Origin: JACCVL01 sp963695375
Lineage (GTDB): Bacteria > Actinomycetota > Actinomycetes > Propionibacteriales > Nocardioidaceae
Reading direction: 5' to 3'
DNA: 64,000 nucleotides
NCBI GenBank assembly: GCA_963695375.1
Contig: OY968767.1
Span: 2,728,001 to 2,792,000, forward strand
Made by a program: the position numbers and the translations under genes. Positions within the stretch are counted from its first letter, which is position 1, and the number at the start of each line of letters is the position of its first letter. The notes beneath the pieces are model-generated. The model was not told where the DNA came from. It was given only the letters and a program-made list of their open reading frames with translations, and did not search any database. Shown one piece after another: positions 8,476-16,779 of the stretch.

Positions 8476-10237
8476 GCGGACGGCGCACGACGCCCTGCAC
8501 GTGCGGGACGGCCGCGTCGACAGGGACGTCCGCGCGGGCGCCGCTGGCCCGGTCCCGCACCTCGACGACGCCCTCGGCGAGATTGCGACCGACGACCACG
8601 ATCGTCGGGAGGCCGAGCAGCTCGGCGTCCTTGAACTTCACCCCGGGCGACACCCTCGGCCGGTCGTCGTAGAGCACCTCGACGCCGGCGGCGGTCAGCT
8701 CGCCGGCGATCCGCTCGGCCGCCTCGAACACCGCCGGGTCCTTGCCGGTGGCGAGCAGGTGCACGTCGGCGGGTGCGACCTCCCGCGGCCAGACGATGCC
8801 GAGCTCGTCGGAGGTGTTCTCCACGATCGCGGCGACCGCGCGGGACACCCCGATCCCGTACGAGCCCATGGTGACCGTGACCAGCTTCCCGTCCGCGTCG
8901 AGCACCCGCAGGTCGAGCGCCTCGGCGAACCGCCGACCGAGCTCGAAGATGTGCCCGATCTCGATGCCGCGCGCAGTGACCAGCGCTCCCCCGTCGACCG
9001 GGCAGGCGTCACCCTCGCGGACCTCGGCAGCCTCGATCGTGCCGTCCGGGGTGAAGTCCCGCCCGGCCACCAGGTCGAGCACGTGGCTGCCGTCGACATC
9101 GGCGCCGGTGACCCAGCGGGTGCCCTCGACGACCCGCGGGTCGACCAGGTAGCGGATCCCCGAGGACCGCTCCAGCCCGAGGGCCCCCGGCCCGATGTAG
9201 CCCTTGCGCAGGGCCGGGTTGGCGTCGAAGTCGGTCTCGGCGAACGGCTCCAGCTCGGCCGGCTCGACCTGGGCCTGCAGCCGCTTCTCGTCCACCTCGC
9301 GGTCGCCCGGCAGCCCGACGGCCAGTGGCTCCCGGGTGCCGTCCGGATGGCGCAGCACCACCAGCACGTTCTTCAGGGTGTCAGCCGCGGTCCACGGCCG
9401 GTCGGCGCGAGGGAAGGCACGGTCGAGATGGGCGACGAGGGTCTCGATCGTCGGGGTGTCCGGCGTGACCTCGGCGTGGGCAGCGGGCACGTCGTCGTAG
9501 CGAACCGGTGGGGGTGGCGGCACCCGCACCGCCTCCACGTTGGCGGCGTAGTCACAGGTCGTGCAGCGCACGTAGGTGTCCTCGCCGTTCGCCGCCGTGG
9601 CGAGGAACTCCTCGCTGGCCGAGCCCCCCATCGCCCCCGACATCGCCGCCACGACGACGTAGTCGAAGCCGAGCCGGTCGAAGATCCGCACGTAGGCGGC
9701 TCGGTGCGCGGCGTAGGAGGTGCGGAAGTCGGCGTCGGAGACGTCGAAGGAGTAGGAGTCCTTCATCACGAACTCACGCCCGCGCAGGATCCCCGCACGG
9801 GGCCGCGACTCGTCGCGATACTTGGTCTGGATCTGGTACAGCGACAGCGGCAGGTCCTTGTAGGACGAGAACAGGTCCTTCACCAGCAGGGTGAACATCT
9901 CCTCGTGCGTCGGCCCGAGCAGGTAGTCGGCCCCCCGCCGGTCCTTGAGCCGGAAGATGTTGTCGCCGTAGTCGGTCCACCGACCGCTGACGTCGTAGGG
10001 CTCGCGCGGCAGCAGCGCCGGGAAGTGCACCTCCTGCGCCCCCATCGCATCCATCTCGGACCGGACGATGCGCTCCACGTTGCGCAGCACCCGGTAGCCC
10101 AGCGGCAGCCACGAGTAGATCCCCGGGGCGGCCCGGCGGATGTACCCGGCCCGGACCAGCAGCCGGTGGCTCGGCAGCTCCGCGTCGGCGGGGTCGTCGC
10201 GCAGGGTCCGGACGAACAGGGTCGACATCCTCAGCAC
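8456..10237 (-). CDS. proS: Prolyl-tRNA synthetase
   Basis: Charges tRNA-Pro in the cytoplasm. The 593-residue protein is the bacterial (ProS type 1) form. It has the class II core with motif 2 region TKYRDESRPRAGILRGREF, an editing insertion domain in the middle (about residues 225-410, with VPAAHAEVTPDTPTIETLVAHL), then motif 3 MGSYGIGVSR and an anticodon-binding domain. I kept GTG 10237 because related proteins also carry a few residues before MSTLFVRTLR. ATG 10228 is the alternative and both ribosome binding sites are weak. It is convergent with the DUF4439 gene. Confidence 0.97.
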   Translation of the reverse strand: MLRMSTLFVRTLRDDPADAELPSHRLLVRAGYIRRAAPGIYSWLPLGYRVLRNVERIVRSEMDAMGAQEVHFPALLPREPYDVSGRWTDYGDNIFRLKDRRGADYLLGPTHEEMFTLLVKDLFSSYKDLPLSLYQIQTKYRDESRPRAGILRGREFVMKDSYSFDVSDADFRTSYAAHRAAYVRIFDRLGFDYVVVAAMSGAMGGSASEEFLATAANGEDTYVRCTTCDYAANVEAVRVPPPPPVRYDDVPAAHAEVTPDTPTIETLVAHLDRAFPRADRPWTAADTLKNVLVVLRHPDGTREPLAVGLPGDREVDEKRLQAQVEPAELEPFAETDFDANPALRKGYIGPGALGLERSSGIRYLVDPRVVEGTRWVTGADVDGSHVLDLVAGRDFTPDGTIEAAEVREGDACPVDGGALVTARGIEIGHIFELGRRFAEALDLRVLDADGKLVTVTMGSYGIGVSRAVAAIVENTSDELGIVWPREVAPADVHLLATGKDPAVFEAAERIAGELTAAGVEVLYDDRPRVSPGVKFKDAELLGLPTIVVVGRNLAEGVVEVRDRASGARADVPVDAAVPHVQGVVRRPLSGGPT

Positions 10238-10246
10238 GGCGTGACC

Positions 10247-11491
10247 CTACCCAGCCGGCGCGGGGCGGATCAGGCGCACCGGCGCGCCGTGCAGCAGCAC
10301 CGACGACCGCACGTCGGCGAGGGTCGCCCGCAGGTCGGCTCGCAGGTCGGCCGGTGTCGCCGGGTCCCGCAGCGCGGCGACCACGTCGAGCACCCGCATC
10401 GCCGGCCGGGCCGGGTCGAAGCCGGTGATCATCGTCGGCAGGTACGCCACCCGGCGGACCGTGAACCGCCCGCCCGGTCGCTCCACGAACGTGAACCGGA
10501 CGCTCGCACCGCGATAGGTGTAGGGCCGGCTGGTCTCCTGTTCGGCGACGAAGTTGCCGAGGCCGTAGGCCACCCAGGTGCCGTGCACCCGGTCCACCGG
10601 TTGCACCACGTGTGCGTGGTGCCCGTAGACGACATCGACGTCCCGCGACCGGGTGACCCGGTCCACCACCTCGGTCTGGTAGTCGTCCGGAGCGGTGACG
10701 TACTCGGTCCCGAAGTGCAGCGCGACCGCGACCACGTCGGCGCCGGCCCGCCGAGCGCGGGCCGCCTCGCGGGTGATCCGGTCGGTGTCGATGGTGGAGA
10801 CCGACCACGGCTTGTCGTCCGGGAGCGGGATGCCGTTGGTGCCGTACGTGTACGACAGCACCGCCACCCGGACCCGCTGCGACCGCAGCAGCAGCACCCG
10901 GCGCTGCGCGGCGGCGGAGCGGGCGGTGCCGTCGTGCGGCATCCCGGCCCGGTGCAGCGCGACCAGCGTGCGGCGCAGTCCCGCGAAGCCCTGGTCCAGG
11001 CTGTGGTTCGAGGCGGTCGTGCAGGCGTCGTAGCCGGTGCTCCGCAGTGCCGGCAGCACCTGGCGCGGAACGGCGAACAGCGGGTAGTTGCGATACGGGC
11101 CCCCCCGCGGGGCGACCGGTGTCTCGAGGTGGCAGATCGCGAGGTCGGCCGCGCGCACGACCGGCGCCACGGCGGCGAACATCGGCCGGAAGTCCAGACC
11201 GTTCCGACCGCGCCGCTCGGCGTCGGCCGCCGCGGTGGCCCAGGTCCCGCTGTGCAGCAGGACGTCACCGGAGACGAGCAGGCGGAGCCGTCGGGGACGG
11301 TCCGGCTTCGGCTCCGTCGTCTCCTCGACACCCGCGCCGGCCTCCGGCGGCGGCGGTTGCCCGGCCGGCACCGTGCTGCCCGGGCGGTCGGCCGACCCCG
11401 TGGCGTCCTGGCCGGTGCAGGCGACCGGCGCCAGCGCCAGCAGCAGGCAGCACCCGACCCGGCACAGAGCCAGCGCCGCGTCTCGCCGCAT
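10247..11491 (-). CDS. CapA-family metallophosphoesterase-like lipoprotein
   Basis: A 414-residue protein of the PGA_cap/CapA family, membrane-anchored and extracellular. The N terminus is a signal peptide with a probable lipobox at APVAC (about residue 25), followed by a Pro/Glu-rich linker. The calcineurin-like core shows SGDVLLHSGTW, HLETPVAP, ASNHSLDQG, ALHFGTEY and YGHHAHVVQPV, the expected metal ligands. CapA proteins are linked to poly-gamma-glutamate capsules, but many actinobacterial members stand alone with no known substrate, and there is no capB or capC here. Start ATG 11491 was chosen because it sits at the signal peptide; the frame is open further upstream. Confidence 0.88.
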   Translation of the reverse strand: MRRDAALALCRVGCCLLLALAPVACTGQDATGSADRPGSTVPAGQPPPPEAGAGVEETTEPKPDRPRRLRLLVSGDVLLHSGTWATAAADAERRGRNGLDFRPMFAAVAPVVRAADLAICHLETPVAPRGGPYRNYPLFAVPRQVLPALRSTGYDACTTASNHSLDQGFAGLRRTLVALHRAGMPHDGTARSAAAQRRVLLLRSQRVRVAVLSYTYGTNGIPLPDDKPWSVSTIDTDRITREAARARRAGADVVAVALHFGTEYVTAPDDYQTEVVDRVTRSRDVDVVYGHHAHVVQPVDRVHGTWVAYGLGNFVAEQETSRPYTYRGASVRFTFVERPGGRFTVRRVAYLPTMITGFDPARPAMRVLDVVAALRDPATPADLRADLRATLADVRSSVLLHGAPVRLIRPAPAG

Positions 11492-11549
11492 TCGCCCATG
11501 CTGGCATCCGCCAGCCCGGTGTGGTCGAAGCCGACCCGGCGCCGGACCG

Positions 11550-12287
11550 TCAGACCCAGATGGCGGCGATCCGGCCCCCGCCCACCAGCTGCGGGGGGTC
11601 GGGCAGCGAGACGGCGTCTCCGGTGGCGATCCGGGCTGCCGTCCAGGCGACGGCGGCGGCGTCGAGCACGTCGTCCACCGCCGCCGCGCCGGCCGCACCG
11701 AGGGTTCCGGCGACGAACAGCCCCTCCCGGGCCAGCAGCATCCGGCGCTGCTCCGCACCCGACCAGGTCTTCTTCGACGCGGCCAGCGGCGCACCGGCCA
11801 TCTCGGCGAAGGTCACCTCGGGGTGCACCTCGTAGACAGGCGGCCGCCCCGAGCCGGGACCGCCCAGCCAGCCGTCCACCTCGAGGATCCGGTGCCGCAG
11901 CCCGTACGACTGCTGGGACACGCCCTGGCCACCGTTGGCCTGCCGGTTCGCGTCGCTGGCGGCGGCGTGGTCCGGGGCGAGCAGCGCCGCCCGGACGGGC
12001 GTCGGGAACACCGACGACCTGCGGCGGGCGCCCAGCCGATCGGCCGCCAGCGCATCGGCGGCGCGGGGGCCCTCGTCACACAGCCCGATCGGCACGTCGA
12101 CCCCGACGACGGCCACCGGGCCGTCGTCGGCGCAGGCGGCCACCAGCTCGGCGACCGTGTCGGCGAGGTACGGCCACAGCTGCTCGCCGCCGCCCCAGGC
12201 GATCCCGACCCACCCGGAGCGGCAGGCGTCCACCCCCAGCACACGCACCCCGGTCGGTGCGACCGACAGATGGGGCCCGCCGCTCAC
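11550..12287 (-). CDS. DUF429 domain protein (predicted nuclease-like RNase H fold)
   Basis: A 245-residue DUF429 protein. The family core is clear: VLGVDACRSGWVGIAW near residue 16, VVGVDVPIGLCDEGPRAAD near 60, and VDDVLDAAAVAWTAARIATG near the C terminus. The repeated acidic positions suggest an RNase H-like fold, but no activity is established. GTG 12287 overlaps the stop of the upstream acetyltransferase gene by four bases, so the two are co-translated. Confidence 0.85.
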   Translation of the reverse strand: MSGGPHLSVAPTGVRVLGVDACRSGWVGIAWGGGEQLWPYLADTVAELVAACADDGPVAVVGVDVPIGLCDEGPRAADALAADRLGARRRSSVFPTPVRAALLAPDHAAASDANRQANGGQGVSQQSYGLRHRILEVDGWLGGPGSGRPPVYEVHPEVTFAEMAGAPLAASKKTWSGAEQRRMLLAREGLFVAGTLGAAGAAAVDDVLDAAAVAWTAARIATGDAVSLPDPPQLVGGGRIAAIWV

Positions 12288-13135
12288 AGCAGCACCGTGG
12301 CGAAGGTCGTCGTCCGGGTGAACCCGACCTTGTCGTAGACCCTTCTGGCCGACGGGTTGTCGGCGTTCACGTACAGGCTGGCGACCGGTGCCCACTCCCG
12401 CAGCGTGGCCGCGACCACGCTGGCCATGCCGCGGGTCCCCAGCCCGTGGCCACGATGCTCGGCGTCGACGTAGACGCTCTGGATCTGGCAGGCCTGGGAG
12501 GTGACCGCGCCGATCTCGGCCTTGAACAGCACCCGCCCTTCCTCGATCCGCGCGAAGACCCGGCCCTGGGCGATCAGCTGGGCGACCCGAGCGCGGTACG
12601 CGTCCGCGCCGCCCACCTCCGGCGAGACGCCCATCTCCTCGGTGAACATGGCGACCGACGCCGGATAGACCACGTCCAGCTCGTCCAGCGCCACCACCCG
12701 GACCTCGGGATCCGGCGGCACCGCGCTCGGGGCGGTCATCGTCATGAACGGCTGGTCGGCGCGGATCGACCGGGCCGGGCCCCACTCCGGCGTCAGCAGC
12801 TTCCACATCCCGAGGACAGCCTCCTCGGGACCGAACAGCGAGCTGCAGGTCCGGCCGTCCTGCACTGCCCGCCGGGCGAAGGCCTCCACCGCCGCGGGCG
12901 AGGCATGCACCGGCACCAGGTTCGCCGCGTGGTGACACAGGGCCACCAGCTCACCGTCCTCGACGAACCCGTAGACGCGGCCGCCGAGCCAGCGCGGGTC
13001 GAGCCGGGTGCTCTCCACCCGGTCGGCGACGAACACGTGCGTCACCGGATCGGTCGCGAGCAGTGCCCGGGCGCGCTCCAGGTCGGACGGTCCGAGAACC
13101 CGGACGCCCTCGCGGCCGCGCAGCGACGTGAGCAC
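12284..13135 (-). CDS. DUF4081 GNAT-family N-acetyltransferase
   Basis: A 283-residue protein with an N-terminal DUF4081 domain (about 1-130) and a C-terminal GNAT domain. The acetyl-CoA loop is VYVDAEHRGHGLGTRGMASV near residue 225, followed by NADNPSARRVYDKVGF. In Mycobacterium and other actinobacteria the homologue sits right after ispG; its substrate is unknown. Here a 6.9-kb efflux locus separates it from ispG. It is coupled to the DUF429 gene downstream. Confidence 0.9.
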   Translation of the reverse strand: MLTSLRGREGVRVLGPSDLERARALLATDPVTHVFVADRVESTRLDPRWLGGRVYGFVEDGELVALCHHAANLVPVHASPAAVEAFARRAVQDGRTCSSLFGPEEAVLGMWKLLTPEWGPARSIRADQPFMTMTAPSAVPPDPEVRVVALDELDVVYPASVAMFTEEMGVSPEVGGADAYRARVAQLIAQGRVFARIEEGRVLFKAEIGAVTSQACQIQSVYVDAEHRGHGLGTRGMASVVAATLREWAPVASLYVNADNPSARRVYDKVGFTRTTTFATVLL

Positions 13136-13173
13136 GAGGGCAGGGTACGGCGCATCCGGCCGGTGCGACCCGC

Positions 13174-16100
13174 TTAGGTGGCCAGCACCCCCCGCGGGCG
13201 GCCGAACCGCAGGTAGAGCGACGGCACCATGAACAGGTTCACCAACGTGGAGGTGACGAGTCCGCCGAGAATGACCACCGCCATCGGGTGCTCGATCTCG
13301 TGCCCAGGGAGCTGGCCGAGCACGACGAGCGGGACCAGTGCGAGCCCGGTCGCGAGCGTGGTCATCAGGATCGGCGCGAGACGCTCCCGGGCGCCGCGCA
13401 GGGCCAGGGCCGGCCCGAACGTCTCACCCTCCTGCTGCTCCAGATGCTGGTAGTGGCTGATCAGCAGGATCCCGTTCCGGGCCGCGATGCCCATGACGGT
13501 CAGGAACCCGACCAGGGACCCGAGCGAGATGACGCCACCGCTCACCGTGGCCGCCAACACACCCCCGACCAGGGCGGTGGGCAGCGTGAGGAGGTTCAGC
13601 AGCGCCAGCCGCCAGCTGCGGAAGGACGCCTGGAGCAGCAGCAGGATCGCGAGCGCAGCACCGACGGCGAACAGGAGCAGCCTCGTCTGCGCCTGCTGCC
13701 GCTCGGCGAACTCGCCCAGCACCTCGACGTGGTAGGCCTGCGGGAGCTGGACGCCAGCCAGCGCAGCTTCGACGTCCTCGACGACCGAACCGAGGTCGCG
13801 ACCCTGCACGTTCGCACTGATGTCGATGCGCCGCGAGCCGTCGGTCCGCTCGATCAGGTTCGGTGTGGGGACCATCCGAACGTCCGCCACGTCGCCCAGT
13901 CGCACCAGCTTCCCGGCCGGGTTGTCCAGCAGCAGCCTGCTGATCCGTTCCGGGGACTGGCGGGTCTGCCGGGTGCCATAGACGTTGACGTCGAAAGCCT
14001 TGCCCTGGCGGAAGACGTCGTTCACCTCGTCCCCCGCGATGAGGGTCGACGTCGCCCGCCGTACGTCACCGGGCTTGATCCGGTGCTGCTGCGCGGCGGC
14101 CAGGTCGACCTCCACCTCCAGCTGCGGGATCTCGACCTGCAAGTCGACGTGCTCCTCCACGATCCCGTCCACGCCTTCGACGGCGGCGAGGATCACGTCA
14201 GCCTCCTCCCGCAGGGTGTCGAGGTCCGGGCCGAAGAGCCGGATCACGATGGCGTCCGACGAGCCGGTGAGCACCTCGCGGATCCGCTCCTTGAGATAGG
14301 TCTGCACGTCCCTGAACAGGCCCGGATAGCCGTCGACGACCTCTTGCACGGCGTCCCTGGTGTCGTCGTAGTCGGCGGCCGGGTCGACGCTGATCCAGTT
14401 CTCTCCGAAGTTGATCCCCACCACCTCGTCGGCGTTGTTCGCCTGGCCGATGTGCGCGCCGAAGTTGCGGACGCCGTCGATACCGCGCAGCTCGGTGCTG
14501 GCCTGCTTGGTGATGCGCACCATCTCGGCCCGGCTCGTCCCCGGCTGGGCCACCCAGTGCATCAGGAAGTCCCGCTCCTTGAACTCGGGCAGCATCGACT
14601 GGCCGAGCTGGGGCAGCACCGCGACACCGGCAAGGAGGATGGCCGTGGCGGCCAGGAAGACCCGCCGGGGCGCCTCGACGATCCGAGACAGCACCGCCAC
14701 GTATCTGCGCTGGAGCACGCGGACCACCGGCGGCTGACGGACGTCGAGACTGGCCCTCGACAACAGGATCAGCGCGAGCGCCGGGGTGACCGTGAGCGCG
14801 ACCACCATCGAGGCGAACACGGCCAACGTGTACGAGATCGCGAGCGGTCGGAAGAACGAGCCGGTCAGGCCCTCGAGGAAGAAGATCGGCACGGCCGAGA
14901 CGAGGATGATGAACGTCGCGTAGACGATCGGGCTGCGGACCTCGAGTGAGGCGTCGAGGACCACCTTGGCGGTGGACCGCCCGGTCTGCTCGTGCCGGTG
15001 CTGCCGCAGCCGACGCACGATGTTCTCGATGTCGATGATGGCGTCGTCGACCACGACGCCGACCGCGATCACCATGCCGGCCAGAACCATCGTGTTGACC
15101 GTCGTGCCGCGCAGGTGGAGCACCAGTCCGGCGGCGATCAGCGACAGCGGGATCGCCACCATGCTGATCAGCGCTGTGCGCCAGTTGAACAGGAAGGTGA
15201 TCAGGACGACGATCACGAACAGCACGCCCAGCAGCAGGGCGTTGCCCAGGTTGCCGATCGCCGCGTCGATGAAGGTGGCCGGCCGGAAGATCGTCGTGTC
15301 GACCTCGATCTCGGGCAGGGCCGGGGCCAGCATCCGCATGGCCTCCTCGACGCCTTCGGTCACCTCCAGCGTGTTGCCCCACGGCAGCTTCTCGACGATC
15401 AGCATCAGGCCTTCACCGTCGTTGATCACCGCGTCGCCGATCAACGGCTGATGGAACTCCTGCACGCGGGCGACGTCACCGATGCGCACCGGCCGGCCGG
15501 CCCGCTGCGCGATCGTCACCTTCGCCAGGTCCCGGGGGGAGACGATGGGGAGCACGTGCTCGATGTGCAACCGCTGGTTGGGGGTGTCGATGAACCCTCC
15601 GGTCCCGATCACGGCACCGCTGGCGTACTGCAGCAGGCCGGCGTCCAGCGCGTTGGCCGTCGCGGTCCGCAGCTGTGAGAGCGTGACGGCGTTCGCCCGA
15701 AGCCGCACCGGATTGACCTGCACCTGGAGCTGCTCCTGGCGCTGTCCCCAGATGGCGACATTGGCCACACCGGGAACGCGCAGCAGTCGGTTGCGGATGG
15801 TGTACCGGGCGATAGTCGACAACTCTCGGAGGGAGTAGGCGTCGGACGACAGGCCGATCTTCATCACCCGGCTGGTCGCCGACAGCGGCTGGATCAGCAC
15901 CGGCGGCCGGGCCCAGGCCGGCAGCGTCGGTGTCGCCAGCGCGACCCGCTCCTGCACCAGCTGCCGCGCGTCCAGCAGGTCGGTCCCCGGCTCGAAGATC
16001 ATCTCGATGGACGACAGCTGCGACACCGACTTCGAGCGCATCTCGTCGAGTCCGTCGACGCCGTCCAGGGCCTCCTCCAGCGGGACCGTGACCAGCTGCT

Positions 16101-16284
16101 CCACCTCGCTCGCGGTCAGGCCGAGCGCACCGGTCTGCACCTCCACCCGCGGGGGGGCGAACTCGGGGAACACGTCGACGGGCGAGTCCTCGAGCTGGAG
16201 TCCGCCGAAGAACATCATCCCGGCACCGATGGCGACGGTGAGGAAACGGAAGCGCAGGCTGGCAGCCACGACCCAGCGCATCAT
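13174..16284 (-). CDS. RND efflux pump, heavy-metal (CzcA/CusA) type, subunit A
   Basis: A 1036-residue inner-membrane RND transporter. It has the twelve-helix duplicated layout: TM1 at about 10-30, a large extracytoplasmic loop, TM2-6 from about 340, a second loop from about 550, and TM8-12 near the end. The HME-type relay motif VVVDDAIIDIENIVRRLR is intact near residue 412, with the acidic pair and the Glu-Asn. Length and motifs match CzcA/CusA pumps that drive metal export with protons. ATG 16284 has a GGGAG site nine bases upstream. It is the last gene of the RND-lipoprotein-RND set. In an organism presumed to lack a Gram-negative outer membrane it would move substrate only across the cytoplasmic membrane; the substrate is unknown. 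Confidence 0.92.
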   Translation of the reverse strand: MMRWVVAASLRFRFLTVAIGAGMMFFGGLQLEDSPVDVFPEFAPPRVEVQTGALGLTASEVEQLVTVPLEEALDGVDGLDEMRSKSVSQLSSIEMIFEPGTDLLDARQLVQERVALATPTLPAWARPPVLIQPLSATSRVMKIGLSSDAYSLRELSTIARYTIRNRLLRVPGVANVAIWGQRQEQLQVQVNPVRLRANAVTLSQLRTATANALDAGLLQYASGAVIGTGGFIDTPNQRLHIEHVLPIVSPRDLAKVTIAQRAGRPVRIGDVARVQEFHQPLIGDAVINDGEGLMLIVEKLPWGNTLEVTEGVEEAMRMLAPALPEIEVDTTIFRPATFIDAAIGNLGNALLLGVLFVIVVLITFLFNWRTALISMVAIPLSLIAAGLVLHLRGTTVNTMVLAGMVIAVGVVVDDAIIDIENIVRRLRQHRHEQTGRSTAKVVLDASLEVRSPIVYATFIILVSAVPIFFLEGLTGSFFRPLAISYTLAVFASMVVALTVTPALALILLSRASLDVRQPPVVRVLQRRYVAVLSRIVEAPRRVFLAATAILLAGVAVLPQLGQSMLPEFKERDFLMHWVAQPGTSRAEMVRITKQASTELRGIDGVRNFGAHIGQANNADEVVGINFGENWISVDPAADYDDTRDAVQEVVDGYPGLFRDVQTYLKERIREVLTGSSDAIVIRLFGPDLDTLREEADVILAAVEGVDGIVEEHVDLQVEIPQLEVEVDLAAAQQHRIKPGDVRRATSTLIAGDEVNDVFRQGKAFDVNVYGTRQTRQSPERISRLLLDNPAGKLVRLGDVADVRMVPTPNLIERTDGSRRIDISANVQGRDLGSVVEDVEAALAGVQLPQAYHVEVLGEFAERQQAQTRLLLFAVGAALAILLLLQASFRSWRLALLNLLTLPTALVGGVLAATVSGGVISLGSLVGFLTVMGIAARNGILLISHYQHLEQQEGETFGPALALRGARERLAPILMTTLATGLALVPLVVLGQLPGHEIEHPMAVVILGGLVTSTLVNLFMVPSLYLRFGRPRGVLAT

Positions 16285-16317
16285 CGGCCCGGCTCCCGTC
16301 GTCGTTGGTGCGTCAGC

Positions 16318-16779
16318 TCAGTGGCCGACGTCCTGCTCTTCGCCGAACAGCTCGGCCGCCCCCACGGTGACCACCTCCGTACCCCGGCCAGGACCGCGGG
16401 ACATCCGCACCTCGCCGCCGACGATGCCCACCACGCGCACGGGTGCGCGCTGGTAGGTGAGCGGCTCCGGGCTGGTGTAGGCCCAGGTCCTCCCCTCGGC
16501 GTCGTAGATCAACGCCGAGTAGGGCATCGCGGAGGTCGCTCTCCCCGTCGAGCGGGTCGCCACGACCGGTTGGGTCTCGATGCCCAGCCTGTCGGCGGCC
16601 GACTCCGACAGGCTGATCCGGCTGACCCCGGCCCCGGGCACGGCTTCCACCTCCGCCGGCGGCGGCTCGACCGGGGCGGTGTTCGCGTCCGAGCTGCCGG
16701 AGCAACCGGCCAGCGTGCACACCCCCACCGCGCACACCACCAGCCGGCGGACTCGGGACAGTCGCTGCTCACTGGGCAT
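16318..16779 (-). CDS. Short lipoprotein resembling the C-terminal domain of an RND adaptor
   Basis: A 153-residue lipoprotein: basic N terminus, hydrophobic core and lipobox LAGC near residue 23. The mature part reads like the end of a membrane-fusion (periplasmic adaptor) protein. ISLSESAADRLGIETQPV resembles the start of the family's beta-barrel region. SAMPYSALIYDAEGRTWAYTS and VRVVGIVGGEVRMSRGPGRGTEVVTVGAAELFGEE match the membrane-proximal domain. The alpha-hairpin and lipoyl domains that meet an outer-membrane channel are absent. ATG 16779 has a GGAGA site and overlaps the upstream RND gene by 11 bases. It most likely contacts the two flanking pumps on the outer membrane face. Confidence 0.85.
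   Translation of the reverse strand: MPSEQRLSRVRRLVVCAVGVCTLAGCSGSSDANTAPVEPPPAEVEAVPGAGVSRISLSESAADRLGIETQPVVATRSTGRATSAMPYSALIYDAEGRTWAYTSPEPLTYQRAPVRVVGIVGGEVRMSRGPGRGTEVVTVGAAELFGEEQDVGH

Noticed and set aside
10247..11491. Poly-gamma-glutamate capsule operon
   Set aside because: Only the CapA-type protein is present; capB and capC homologues are missing, so capsule synthesis is not supported.
8402..13177. 1591-codon open frame on the + strand opposite proS, capA-like, DUF429 and GNAT genes
   Set aside because: It spans four well-supported antisense genes and their borders and has no recognisable domain; a GC-driven shadow.
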